From Spinacia oleracea (taxonomy: Eukaryota; Streptophyta; Magnoliopsida; Caryophyllales; Amaranthaceae), in assembly GCF_020520425.1 (NCBI RefSeq), contig NC_079488.1, positions 37,687,247 through 37,751,246 of the forward strand: a stretch of DNA of 64,000 bases. Reading direction: 5' to 3'. Below, one piece after another: positions 33,364 through 44,079 of the stretch. A program made the translations under genes and the position numbers. The notes under the pieces are model-generated. The model did not search any database. It worked only from the letters and a program-made list of their open reading frames with translations, and was not told the origin of the DNA. Position 1 is the stretch's first letter. The number at the start of each line of letters is the position of its first letter.

Positions 33364-35004
33364 GGAATGCCAATGATTGATCAACAGTGGGGAAATTCCC
33401 TCGTCCAAAAATTCATAATTATGATTATTTGTAATTTTGAAAGTGGAAAATGGAAATATTGTTTCATCAAAGGCCACATGACGACAAATTATGATCTTTT
33501 TGGAGGATAAATCATAGCATTTGTATCCACGGTGGTTCGAAGGATACCCCAAAAATACACAAGGTGTGGACCGAGCTTGCAATTTATGGATGGTAGTGAA
33601 TGGAAATAAGGGATAACAAAGGCATCCAAACACCCGTAAATGAGAGTAAGATGGTTTCCGGTGATACAAGACTTGGAGTGGAGACTCATGACTCAATAAT
33701 TTGCTTGGTAAAATGTTTAGTAGATATGTTGCCATGTGTAGTGCATGATGCCAAAATGACGGGGGAAGCGAGGCATGGGCAAGGAGAGTGCGGGTGATAT
33801 TATTGATAGAGAGAATTTTTCTTTCGGCTTTCCCATTTTGTGAGGATGTATGAGGACATGAAAGGCGAAAAACCATCCCATTTGACTCACAAAAATTTCC
33901 AAAATGACCATTATCATACTCCCTCCCATTATCACATTGGACATTTTTAATATGACGCTCAAATTGAGTGTGAACATGAGCCTTAAATGCTAAGATTTTG
34001 GCATACACATCAGATTTCTTAGCTATAGGAAAAGTCCACAAATAATTCGAAAAATCATCCAAGAAGAGAACATAATATTTATGGCCCATAGTACTCAAAA
34101 TCGGAGAACTCCACAAATTGCTATGAATAATATCAAATGGCAACAAAGTCATAGAATTTGACAACACAAACGGAAATTTAATGTGTTTACCAAGAATGCA
34201 AGAACGTAAAATGCTAGAACCACTAGCTTTATTACAATCAATTCTATTGTTGAGTCTAAGAGTATCTAAAATGGAAGTTCCCGGATGACCCAACCGATCG
34301 TGCCATAGGTTTTGAGAAATTGCAGCAAAAGTTGTTGGTGAGGTTGAGACATTTTTGTTGGTTGAAATTGGATAAAGATCACCCCGGCTTTCACATCTCA
34401 TGAGTGCCATCTCCGTCCGGAAATCCTTCACAGAAAACCCATAAGGATCAATATCAACAGTCACAGAATTATCACTAGTGAACTTACGGACTGATATCAA
34501 ATTTTTAATGAGTTTGGGAGCATGAAGGACATTTTTCAAACATAAAGGGGGGTTTGGGGGAGTCAAGTTAGTATCACCACAACAACGAGTTGGAATAGAA
34601 TGGCCATTACCAACAACAATACCATTATTATGATTGCTCAAATTAAAATAAGACGCGAGCGTACCATTGGACGATGTCATATGAGAGGTGGCACCGGTAT
34701 CCATGTACCAATTAGGATCGGGTTGATTCATGGTCATAGTGTGCATTGCCGACTCAATATCCGTAGGAACATACTGGACCGGAGTTGCTGCTGCTGCATA
34801 TGCTTGTGGTGGGCGCTGGCCCAAAATTCCAGCCTGCTGGAATTGGCCCATGTGTCCTGCAGTTGGCTGAAAGCTAGGAGGTTGGACATATCCCCTTACT
34901 GGGCCTGACATTGTTGGGCGAGCCCAACCAGTAGTAGGGTAAGGGCATGGTGGTGGACATGGCATCCACCCCCATTGTGGATACGGTAGTTGGGGTGCCC
35001 ACTG
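33364..35004 (-). pseudogene. Ale copia pol: protease, gag-pre-integrase and integrase
   Basis: Minus strand, in frame with gag but separated from it by a TAG at 35005-35007. Protease active site WYMDTGATSHMT (near 34695). Gag-pre-integrase LWHDRLGHPG (near 34290). The zinc segment has only one Cys of the usual pair (RSCILGKHIKFPF). The integrase core starts FDIIHSNLW, where the first catalytic Asp is Asn (near 34130); the second (QCDNGREYDN, near 33920) and the Glu (SSQNGKAERKI, near 33820) remain. The GKR-type tail reads RVFGCLCYPLFPF and CVFLGYPSNHRGYKCYD. The frame stays open for 535 codons to the CACTA-3 junction. Loss of a catalytic residue and the split from RT make it non-functional. 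Confidence 0.9.
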
Positions 35005-35859
35005 CTACTGCACCGGAAGCGCTGCCGGATTCCCGCCGTTGCCACGGCCACCACCGCCGCGGCCAGACTTGCCGCCGCCGTTACCACGACCACCACCACC
35101 GTTTTTCTTACCAGAATTGTGCCCTTTAGAGTGCTTGTTGCGTCCCTTATTATGACCCGAATGCTCACCATAAGAAGGGGAGTCATCAAACTCCCTCGAA
35201 GACGCAGCCACCATAGCGGACTGAGAGTCCTCGTACATCTCAGCCAACGCTTTTTCTTCCAGACGAAGACTTGAGCAAGATTCTGTAAAAGAGGGCAGTG
35301 GTTTGCTTTGTCTGATGTTGGTACCAACAGTCTTGTAGGCTTCGCTAAGACCCAAAACACGTTGCAGCACAAGACGGCTTCCAGAATCAGGAGCACCAAT
35401 ACTCTTTAACTGATCTGACAAGGACTTCAGGCGTTGACAATATGCCGGCACATTAGGGTAATCCCGCATTTTGACATGAGAGAAATCATGCTCAATAGCC
35501 AATGCGCAAGAGTTACAGTTGTCTTGAAACAATTCACGTAGCCTATCCCATGCTTCCATAGCCGTGGAGTCGGGTTCAATCACAGTGAGAAACAGACCAG
35601 TCGAGATTGTAACATAAATCCATTGGAGGACAATAGCATCAAGCGTGGACCACAATTCCTTCTCGTCCTTGGTCGTACGGGGTGGTTCTTTCCCATCTGC
35701 CGGAGGAATGATATGGGCAAGAACCCTATGTGATCGTGCATGAAGCTTAAATAACTCGACCCAGGCCTCGTAGTTGTCCGTTTCCATCTCAAGAACAATG
35801 GAGACGTGGTTCTTGATATTCGAGACGGCAAGAGCCGGATGGAATTTAGAGTCGGCCAT
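35005..35859 (-). CDS. Ale copia gag (UBN2-type) nucleocapsid protein
   Basis: 284 residues from the ATG at 35859. The upstream extension of the open frame runs through the primer site and LTR, so it is not coding. The UBN2/retrotransposon-gag fold shows NYEAWVELFKLHARSHRVL (about residues 27-45), LWSTLDAIVLQWIYVTIS, AWDRLRELFQDN and LKSLSDQL. The C-terminus is glycine/arginine-rich (GGGGRGNGGGKSGRGGGGRG) with no CCHC knuckle, as is usual for Ale/Retrofit gag. Gag would form the cytoplasmic particle that packages element RNA. It ends at a TAG after PVQ; the frame beyond continues into protease. Intact by itself, but the element is dead. Confidence 0.8.
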   Translation of the reverse strand: MADSKFHPALAVSNIKNHVSIVLEMETDNYEAWVELFKLHARSHRVLAHIIPPADGKEPPRTTKDEKELWSTLDAIVLQWIYVTISTGLFLTVIEPDSTAMEAWDRLRELFQDNCNSCALAIEHDFSHVKMRDYPNVPAYCQRLKSLSDQLKSIGAPDSGSRLVLQRVLGLSEAYKTVGTNIRQSKPLPSFTESCSSLRLEEKALAEMYEDSQSAMVAASSREFDDSPSYGEHSGHNKGRNKHSKGHNSGKKNGGGGRGNGGGKSGRGGGGRGNGGNPAALPVQ

Positions 35860-35973
35860 GAAAACCAGTGAGAAAGGACGGAAAAACAGAAAAGAAAGCA
35901 GAAGAGAAAGGAGACTAATGCAGCGGAAGAGAAGAGGTGGGAGAGGAAAATTAAACCCTAGTATCTGATACCA

Positions 35974-36174
35974 TGTGAGAATGTAATTTCGTAAGGATTG
36001 TATTACTGATTCTTCTAATATATACAAGATACATTGAGAATATTATGCCACTAATTACGCTAACTGATATTGCTAACTATGCTAAGCAATCTTTGTCTTA
36101 CGTACACCATATACAATCTAATCAAATACAATCAAATATAAATCAGAATATATATTTACATATATATTCTAATA
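35974..36174 (-). repeat. 5' LTR of the Ale-type copia
   Basis: 201 bp, next to the primer-binding site (TGGTATCAGA on the minus strand, 35965-35974) and followed by the target duplication GTAAA. Confidence 0.9.
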
Positions 36175-36203
36175 GTAAAAATCAAAAAGAGACGGAGGGA
36201 GTA

Positions 36204-37240
36204 TTTTTTTTTCCTGGGAAATATGCAAAATCAAATTAAGATTAATAAGGTTTAAGTTAAAGATGGAGAATTATAGTGGATTGCAAAAAAATTGGAGAAT
36301 AAATATCTTGAATTTGTGTGAATTACCTACGAATAATTTGGACAAAAACAAAGAGCAGCAACTAAGTTGATGAACCCGAATTAGATCCTAGCATCATTCA
36401 AACTTCTATCCTAGCATCGGTGCCAAGGTGGTGGATGGTCTGCTAGAAGATCGACGCAATATTGGTGGTGGACAAGTTGTTGTAGATTATGGGTGGGGAG
36501 TATGTGCTGGTTGGGATATTTCAGCGGGAAAGTGGGTTGTGGCGACGAGTGGGTAGGAGAAGATGTTGCAGATGGTGAAGGGAAGGAGGCTGGCCTGCGG
36601 GTGCGAGGAGCGCGAGTGGTGGCGGTAGTTGAGAGGGTACTTTTTTCCCAGAGGAGTAAATGGAAGAGGAAGAAGAAGGGTTAGGGGAGTAAATAGAGGG
36701 TGAGAAGGAGGAAAAACACGAAACTTTGTCAATTAAGCCATTAAATTCGGCAACAAAAACGTAAATTAAAAATATTCAACGCTTTTAACTTATTTAGCCA
36801 GTTACCGGTTAAAAGGCCCACACGAAGTTACCACCGCATATAGTTGAGACCTGCCAGTAATAAACCGTAGTTGGGCCCTTTTAAAGATGAACGTCTATAG
36901 TTGGGACTGCCCTTGTCAATTTTTCCGTTGAAGTTCTATGTTTATATATTCCAAAAATACGCTTCAATTGTGTTACGAGTATATGTTAGGCATATGAGCA
37001 TTTTTAGTTGATCTCAGTTCATGATTTGGGTGCTCCATAGTAGAATTGGGAGGTATGCAACAAACATTCCAAAAAAATTGAGAACAGGAACATGTTGCAA
37101 CATGTTCCCAGTCTTATTTCCCAGAATCGGAACCTGAACAACATGTTCCAGTTTTGATTCAGGGTACCCTGACTTTCTGCTCACCCCTAATAATATTACA
37201 TTTAATTATGTAGTACTCTGTATTAAACAAACAAGTACAT
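36204..37240. other. Stretch without a recognisable gene
   Basis: 36480-36700 is G-rich (possible exon debris, no motif). 37080-37160 holds repeated AACATGTTGCAACATGTTCC-like palindromic phrases. No feature can be named. Confidence 0.35.
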
Positions 37241-37246
37241 AAGCTC

Positions 37247-37440
37247 CGTTCTATTCGACTCATTTAGTCTGAACTTATCTTATCTTATCTTAACTAAACT
37301 TATTTTATCTGAAAAAAATTTATTTTGTCTGAAATAAACTTATTTGTGTTTGAAAATGTTGGAAAAAAATTTAAGAACTTATCTGAACTTATTTTTTCTG
37401 AAATAAGCCGAACAAAACAAACACTTGCTGCCGATTTGGC
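37247..37440. mobile_element. Possible MITE or foldback element
   Basis: The left end CTCCGTTCTATTCGACTCATTT pairs imperfectly with the reverse complement of the right end (TTTGTTCGGCTTATTTCAG). Inside are repeats of TTATCTGAACTTATTT. No target duplication is clear. Confidence 0.35.
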
Positions 37441-37744
37441 AGCCGACCATAAATGGTGTCAACGATAATGAATTTGTATGTAAATTTGTAAGGGAAATCA
37501 ATATCCATTCCCATGATAATGCTAGTTCACTCATATCGATATCTTTTAATTTCTTTAAAATCCACTACTAATTGGAGAGTGATATTAGGTTGGATTGCAA
37601 ATTTATGAATAATAACATCAAGTTTGAGACAAAATTTAATTACCATGGACATCATGATGTTATTTGGTTGTCAAATAACACTTAGATTTATTCTCATTGC
37701 CACCATTTATTACCGGCTACCAAACTTGGCGTTGGTGTATTTAA

Positions 37745-38265
37745 TCCAAGTCAAGTTATATAACTCCTTCATGCTGCTATGAGAACCTTTTATTGGACCG
37801 GAAGTCCTAGTGGCTTGAGATACTTTATGACCTCCCAAAATCTCATTTGTCTTAAACTCTGGAACGGAGTGGCAATTTGTAAGTGAGGAAAATTATTCAA
37901 GCTACTGAGTATCTGACGGATATTATAGCTAGTTTCTCCATAAGCAAGCGTTACCATACATGGAGAGGACCAGTTGTAAAAATTCCATGGAACTATGGAA
38001 GAGGATGATATGCAATAATACTGCTCCTATAAAATGCATTTTTATTACCTTGCGGGCACTTTATAGGGGAAGGATTGTAACTTGAAAATTGGAATTGTTT
38101 GTGACCCTGCATGTATTGTTTATGCTTTAGAGAAAATGAGTACGTCTCTTGAACATTTGTTTTTTCAGTGTGATTTTGGAGCTCAAATTTGGCATCATGT
38201 CCTTCAATGGGATGGCATTCAGAGAGGTATTATGGCTTGGCAACAGGAAGTCAGGAAGTCCTAAT
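37745..38265 (+). pseudogene. LINE remnant (3' end of ORF2, zf-RVT region)
   Basis: Broken frames show a FYWTGSPSGLRYF...QNLICLKLWNGVAI segment (37785-37880), then LEHLFFQCDFGAQIWHHVLQW (38149-38211). These match the end of plant LINE ORF2: the stretch after RT and the zf-RVT motif H-LFF-C.....W. Multiple stops; old. Confidence 0.6.
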
Positions 38266-38549
38266 TCTTAATCAAATGCATACAAATTCTGCTACACACC
38301 AACTGTATAGATTGATGGTTGTTTACAGTATACCTAATCTGGAGGGTGAGGAACGTTATATAGGAGATTTCAACATGATCTCGCTACTCTCCTTAAACAG
38401 ATTCAGGTGCTCATTTGTTCATGCAGACAACGAAACTTGAAGGTCTTATATATTCCTTAAGTTGGTCAATCATGAATTGACCAAATTCATAACTGGGAAC
38501 ATGTTGCAACCCTACCTGAATCGACCGAATTCATAATCAATCATGGCCG

Positions 38550-38880
38550 AATTTTAGTAAAACAGGTAACCTGGACCCGACCTGTACCCGACCCGAAAAA
38601 ACCGATAACCGAATTTATCCCGATGATGTATGACTCGAACCTGACATCCGACCGAAAGATGACCGATAATCGAACTGATCCGACCCGACAATTATCCAAA
38701 CCTGATTCGATACCCGACCAATTATCAACTCGAAACCGATTATAACTCGATGAAACCTACTAATGACCCGACCTGTGACTATCCGACACCCTCTTTACCG
38801 ACCTTTCACTGACACGACCAAATAATAACCTATGTCATTGTCAACACAAGTCATCGGGTCGGGTCGGGTCCGGGTCCGGT
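38550..38880. repeat. Degenerate CCGAC-rich minisatellite
   Basis: Many variants of GACCCGACC and CGATAACCGA in one orientation (38570-38780), with the reverse motif CGGGTCGGGTCGGGTCCGGG at 38855-38878. They could fold back on each other. It ends just before the CACTA-5 terminus. Confidence 0.5.
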
Positions 38881-39022
38881 CATCCAAAAGACACTACTAC
38901 AAAAATGGGCAAAGAGACCCTTCTAAAATGCCATAAGAGACAGCCGCACAACTTTTTTCTTTCTCTTCTCCGGCTCTCTCCTCCAAACTCTAGCCTCCAT
39001 TGATAATTTTTGAGGGGCTTCC

Positions 39023-40410
39023 TGAAGGAAATAATGCCCTTGGTCCAAGTATGCATTCTATGTTAAGTCTAATAAATGCGGTTCAGTATTAATTAACAAG
39101 TTAATAATTCAGTGAGATCAAGTGAGCTGAATGCCTAGCTAGAGGCCGCTTCAGTTCAAGTGGAATTAATGATATTAATCCACAGCTTACTCTTGACTGA
39201 ACCCGTAGGGTCACACAAATAGTACGTAAACGGATCAAGTATTTAATGGCATTAGATACTCCATCTATGGATATTCGGAATCGACGGATCTTGGTTTCAG
39301 TGGGAGCTGAGATCGTCACAGGCAAGAAATGAATACTCCGGAAACGATGATATTGCCGGAAACGGAAATATGGATCGTATCGGAAATATAAATATTATCC
39401 AAGTCGTAGATGTTGCTGGAAACAGAAATATGGTACGTATCGGAAAATATTATCGGAAATGGAAATATTGCCAGAATCGGAAATATTGCCGGAAACGGAA
39501 ATATTGTCAGAATCGGAAATATTATCGGAATCGGAAAATAATTCCGGAAACGAAAATATTAAATATTTGTTCGAAACGGAAATTGATTCCGGAATCGAAA
39601 ATATTAAATATTGTTCGTATCGGAAATGAATTCCGGAACCGGGAATTTAATCGGAAGCGTATCGTACGAATTAGCATCGTACGAGGCCTGCCGGACGAAG
39701 GCCCAGCACGAAGTCGGGCCATCGCCCAGCAAGCCAAACGCGCGCCACAAGCCCAGCCAAGGCAGCGCCCAGGCCCACCGCAAGGCAGGCCCAGCGCGCG
39801 CCAAGGCCACGGCTGCGTGGGCCTCGTGGCGTGGGCTGCTGCTCGCACGCACGCGCATGGGCGGCCCTCGTGGCTGCCGCATGTGTGTGTGTGTTTGTGT
39901 TCATGCACGATTCCTAAAGCTATTAGAATTAGTATATGATTAAATTCCTATTCCTAAAAGGATAAATTAATTAATTAGAGTTCTTGTAGGATTCTAAGTT
40001 TAATTAATTCGTATCCTACTAGGATTCCAATTCCCTTTCCATAACTCTATAAATACGTGCCTAGGGTCACATATTTTCAGAGATTAATTCAACTATTCAA
40101 AGTGAGTTTTGAGAGAAAAATTCAGTCATATTTCTTACCTAAGAGTGCCGAAAATTCTAGTACCTTAAGGGCGATTCTAGTTGGTCAATCTTAAGGCGGA
40201 TCCGGACGTGCTGTGGACTATCTACGGAGGGACGACACTTGGAGTCCTAAAGACTTGTTCTTGTTCGGTTCTGGCGCAGCTAGGGAAGGCACGCAACAAA
40301 GAGTATGCATCTAAACTATGCTATATGATTATGTGTAAATAATATGTATTCCTGGCTAAATGGTTGTTTCCGCATGATTTATGAATTGTCATATGTATCA
40401 TAACCTAACA
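39023..40410 (+). repeat. 5' LTR of copia-2 (1388 bp)
   Basis: In order: a U3 with degenerate CGGAAATATTGCCGGAA repeats (39340-39650, many TTCCGGAA-like palindromes); a GC-rich block (39690-39890); TATA box TCTATAAATACG near 40048; and a leader to 40410. Frames open across the GC block (for example 39370-39939) are compositional and not genes. Confidence 0.92.
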
Positions 40411-40411
40411 G

Positions 40412-40426
40412 TGGTATCACGAGCCT
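40412..40426 (+). promoter_or_regulatory. Primer-binding site of copia-2
   Basis: TGGTATCACGAGCCT directly after the 5' LTR. It matches the initiator tRNA-Met 3' end apart from one extra C relative to TGGTATCAGAGC. Confidence 0.7.
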
Positions 40427-41119
40427 CTTATTATTTTCATAATCTAAATTGCATGAACATGGTTAAGTATTACAAATTTGCAAGAATTAAAAGGGGTGAT
40501 TAATTTTCGTAATTGTTAATTAATTGCAAATTGCGTTTATTTAATTATATGTACGCAGTTTTTCGGCAGTTTCTTCGTTACTCATCCAAATCGAGTGATT
40601 TTTGTGTCAATTCCGCATGTAAAATTCGAACCCAGAATTCTCAAATTCGAAGCCTAACTATGACTTTTCGAAGGTTTTAGTTTTTCGAATGCAAAATTTC
40701 GTAAATTTAAGATGTTAAATTAAATATTTGCGATTCTTGTTGATAAATCTTGAATTTTTGATTGACCTACTGTATATGTTCAACAAGTTTGAATGCCTAG
40801 CCTTGTTAATTATGCAATCTAATTTGTAATTATGATTAATTAGTTGAAAATTAGAATAATTTAGAATTAATTTGATTTTCATAATTAATTATAATTTAAT
40901 TAGAAACCTATGATTAAAAACCACCATAAAAAATTGTAAATTTATGATAAATTTTAAATTTTTATGACCTAGGCTTGAATCCATGATAATCGGAAATCAA
41001 TTGAATAATAAATTTTCGATTTTTCGCCCTAAAATTGTGAAATTAATATTAATTTATTAATTTGTCATTAATTTTAAATATAAATTTTAAATTTTTATGC
41101 GATTCGTTCATATATCTTG

Positions 41120-41740
41120 CACGCACAAAGCAATGGACGCTTCGTGTTACCCTTAAGGGGTGTTGTATAGTGCGGGCATGCGACGACGAGCAAGGGAGCT
41201 CGTCGCCCGTGCGGCACGAATGCAATGAGCAAGGGCATGGTGCACGAGCACAAGGCAGCAGCCCTGCCTTGTGTCGTGGGCCACGAGCTATGAACAAATG
41301 GGCATGGGCGAAAGGCAAGCCAAGGCAGTCGCGTGTGGGCAGCAAGCGAGCTGCGCCACGACGCGCATTGCCTCGCGCAAGCGCGCGCAGCCTCGCCCGC
41401 AGCGAGCGCAAGCTCGCGTGCCACGAGCGCTGCGCCCAGCGATTGATCGCGCGCAATTGCTCGCGCGCACAGCGAGCGATGGCTCGCGCGCACAGCGAGC
41501 AATGGCTCGCGCGCACAGCGAGCGATGGCTCACGCGCAGCGAGCGCTGGCGAGCGCGCACAGCGAGCGATGGCTCGCGTGCGTCGAGCGCTGGCGCGCAC
41601 GCAGCGAGCACCATATCGTGCGATGGCTTGCGATGGAAGATGCAGCAGCTATGCGACGAGCGCATGGGCTGCGCGCACATGGCCAGCGATGGCTGTGTGC
41701 GTGCGGCCCATGGGCGTGCAATGCGTAGGGTGTTTGCGTT
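41120..41740. repeat. CpG-dense minisatellite block in the copia-2 leader
   Basis: A sharp GC-rich island in A/T-rich surroundings. 41440-41620 is a tandem array of about 27-30 bp units around GCGAGCGATGGCTCGCGCGC, each with an inner inverted repeat. Open frames on all strands are Ala/Arg-rich artefacts. It sits in the transcribed leader before any coding remnant. On both sides (40440-41060, 41760-43900) is A/T-rich leader-like sequence with no gene. Confidence 0.7.
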
Positions 41741-44079
41741 GCGATTAGATCGTTTTGAATGTTTAATTTGAAATTTTTCAGTTTACGTAATTTTAATTAA
41801 TTTTAAAATTAATAATTTAAATTATTTTCTTGGATTTTAATTTTGAATATTGTAATTATAATAAATTTTATTTATTCTAATTATTTTACTAAAATTAAAA
41901 TCATGAATTAATTTAAATACGACTGAAATTAAATTAAACTTTTTGGATTCAATTATAAATTTATATGAGCTTTAAATGTTAAATAAATTTGTATGTTTCC
42001 GGTTAGACTTGAAATACATTTTTATGTTTAAAATTAGTAAAGCATATGAATTTATTGGTTTAAGTGGGAGCCCTTTTAGTCATAAAACTCTTGATTAGGT
42101 CTACAAATCCTTAAGGTTAAAACAACTTGATTAGAATTAATAAGGACTGAATAATTGGTAGATTATTGGTGCCCTTGATTAATTGCTGCAAATGTTTACG
42201 TGATGCATAATGTGTTTTACTAACCAGCTATGTGGGCCATTCATGATAATGAATGGGTGAATGGTATATATTGTATATGTACTGTTTTGCAGGTTATGAA
42301 GTGACTAGTATGGCCCAAATAGGATAGAAAATATGGTCTGCGTACCATTAATTTGAATGTAATTGGTCTAAAGTACCAAAGTTATTTTTCAATTCAAATA
42401 TGGTCTGCGTACAATCAAATAGTTGTAATTAGTTTTAATTATAGCTTATCCTATTTGAAGATAAATGGTGCCTCCCACGGAGATTTTCAAGACGGACTTT
42501 GAAGTTAAAGCTTCAAGATGAAGTCGGGCCATACTAGATCACATTTATCTTATGCATGCTTTAAGTTATTTATTGCTTTAAATATGTCTTAATTATGCAT
42601 AAGATTGTGGCTTGATTATGTTGCATGATTAAGGATTTTAGTTCACTTAAAATCTAACCAACATAGTAAGAGCCTTAAGTTCCAAACTTAAAAATTGAGT
42701 TAAAAGGTGCCATGCCAAAATATACACTTGCTTGGATATCCTTTACATCAATCTAGTAATAGTTTTCGCTCAGCGAGGTGTTACTTATTGGTCCTAAAGG
42801 GGCAAGGTACACAAATAATTGTGAGTACATGTTAGTTTTGGTGAAACTCAACGATATAAGTAAGGAGTCCTTTTATGTCGTGGCAAAATCGATAGGTTTA
42901 CCTAATAAGTTCTTAGACGTACCTATCAACCAAGAGTAGTTTCTAGACTATTAGCAAAAGGCTTTTGCTTACCTAAAATGTTTTAGAATTGAGTCGACAA
43001 ACTGTGCTTAATTCTTCAATGGTTTTAGGGTCTTGGAATCATTTTATTCACACCTGCTGGAACACATAATTCGAATAAAATGCTAATAACTTGTTTGAAT
43101 TGCATGGTTGCTTTAATTTCAAGTTATTATTCATGATAAATGTTTAGACTTTGCATGCTTCAATGTATGTTTTAATTATTGTTTATAATTAAATATCTTG
43201 CACTGCAATAAATCCTTTTAGAAAGGTAACAGTAAATTTCCTCGATTGGTAGTGAATCCAAGAACGATTCACGGAAAAGAGAGAAAGTGAGCAATTTAAA
43301 ATGTACGTTTCTTATATCGACTTTTATGGTTGTTTTCGAATATCAAAATCGAATGGCAAACCAATTGGTGCTTGTGAATTCAAAATACAATGTAGTTTTG
43401 AGATCATAAAGCATTGAGTTTAATACGCTCAGCTTTACCAATGGTTAACAACCTAATATCTTTGTCCATTTAATTCTCTTATGAGTCTAGTCCCTAGACA
43501 TTCGAATAGATCGATGCTTAGAAGAACTTTAGAAACTTCTAGTAAGATCATCTAGTTGAAACAAAATATTCAACATAAATTAAAATGGTAAAGAACCTTG
43601 TTGGTGACATTGGACATGTCTAACAAAGTATAAAAGTCAACACTATAGAATTCAATTCTTAAGACTATAAGAAAGGGTACAAGAAATAGGAAAACAAGGA
43701 TCAAATGAAAGGAATTTACGATTCCGTTCCTACCTATAAGTTTATGTTTAAAGAGAAGTGACCTAGCAATCAAACTTCCTTGGTATCATATACCGCTTGA
43801 GGTTCTTACTTCGGTAATAACTCAAATAATGGAAGCTAGGCTGCACTAATGGCCTACAAGTGGGAAATGAAGCATGGCAATGCTACATTAGCTGTAGGGT
43901 CATCTAGTTTGTTTTAAGTCCTTTCAAGGCTGGAACTAAATGGCTATTTTGTTCCATAATCAGCATGCCTAAATTTCTGTTTTCAAACACAGAAAGACTC
44001 ACATTCAGAAGAACAAAAACAATGCTTGTTTGTTTGTTTATTTGAATGAAATGGTCATTTACGGGTTGAGTCAATATGC

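Larger units (their letters stand above)
20432..36174 (-). mobile_element. Ale-type Ty1/copia element with a nested CACTA
   Basis: Two 201-bp LTRs (20432-20632 and 35974-36174) flanked by GTAAA on both sides (20427-20431 and 36175-36179). Read on the minus strand: 5' LTR, the initiator-tRNA-Met type primer site TGGTATCAGA at 35965-35974, gag, protease, integrase, RT, RNase H, a purine tract (GCGGGGGAG) at 20633-20643 and the 3' LTR. The LTR ends read TATTAG...CTCACA rather than TG...CA. I count 7 differences between the LTRs by eye, so it is older than the copia at 39023. Removing CACTA-3 leaves about 4.9 kb, normal for the Ale lineage. Confidence 0.9.
20093..36203. mobile_element. Stowaway-like MITE split by the copia insertion
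   Basis: The left part is 20093-20431, beginning TA then CTCCCTTCGTCTCTTTTTG. The right part is about 36180-36203, whose reverse complement begins CTCCCTCCGTCTCTTTTTG after TA. The two pieces are separated exactly by the copia element at 20432-36174 and its GTAAA duplication. Rejoined they give a MITE of roughly 360 bp. This is the outermost layer of the central nest. Confidence 0.8.

Noticed and set aside
39370..39939. 189-codon open frame, repeated at 48349-48900
   Set aside because: It lies in the LTR U3, reads through CGGAAAT repeats and a GC block, and is conserved only because the two LTRs are nearly identical.
41049..41771. Ala/Arg-rich open frames of up to 228 codons on both strands
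   Set aside because: Produced by the GC-rich minisatellite of copia-2. All frames are open because stop codons are rare at this composition.
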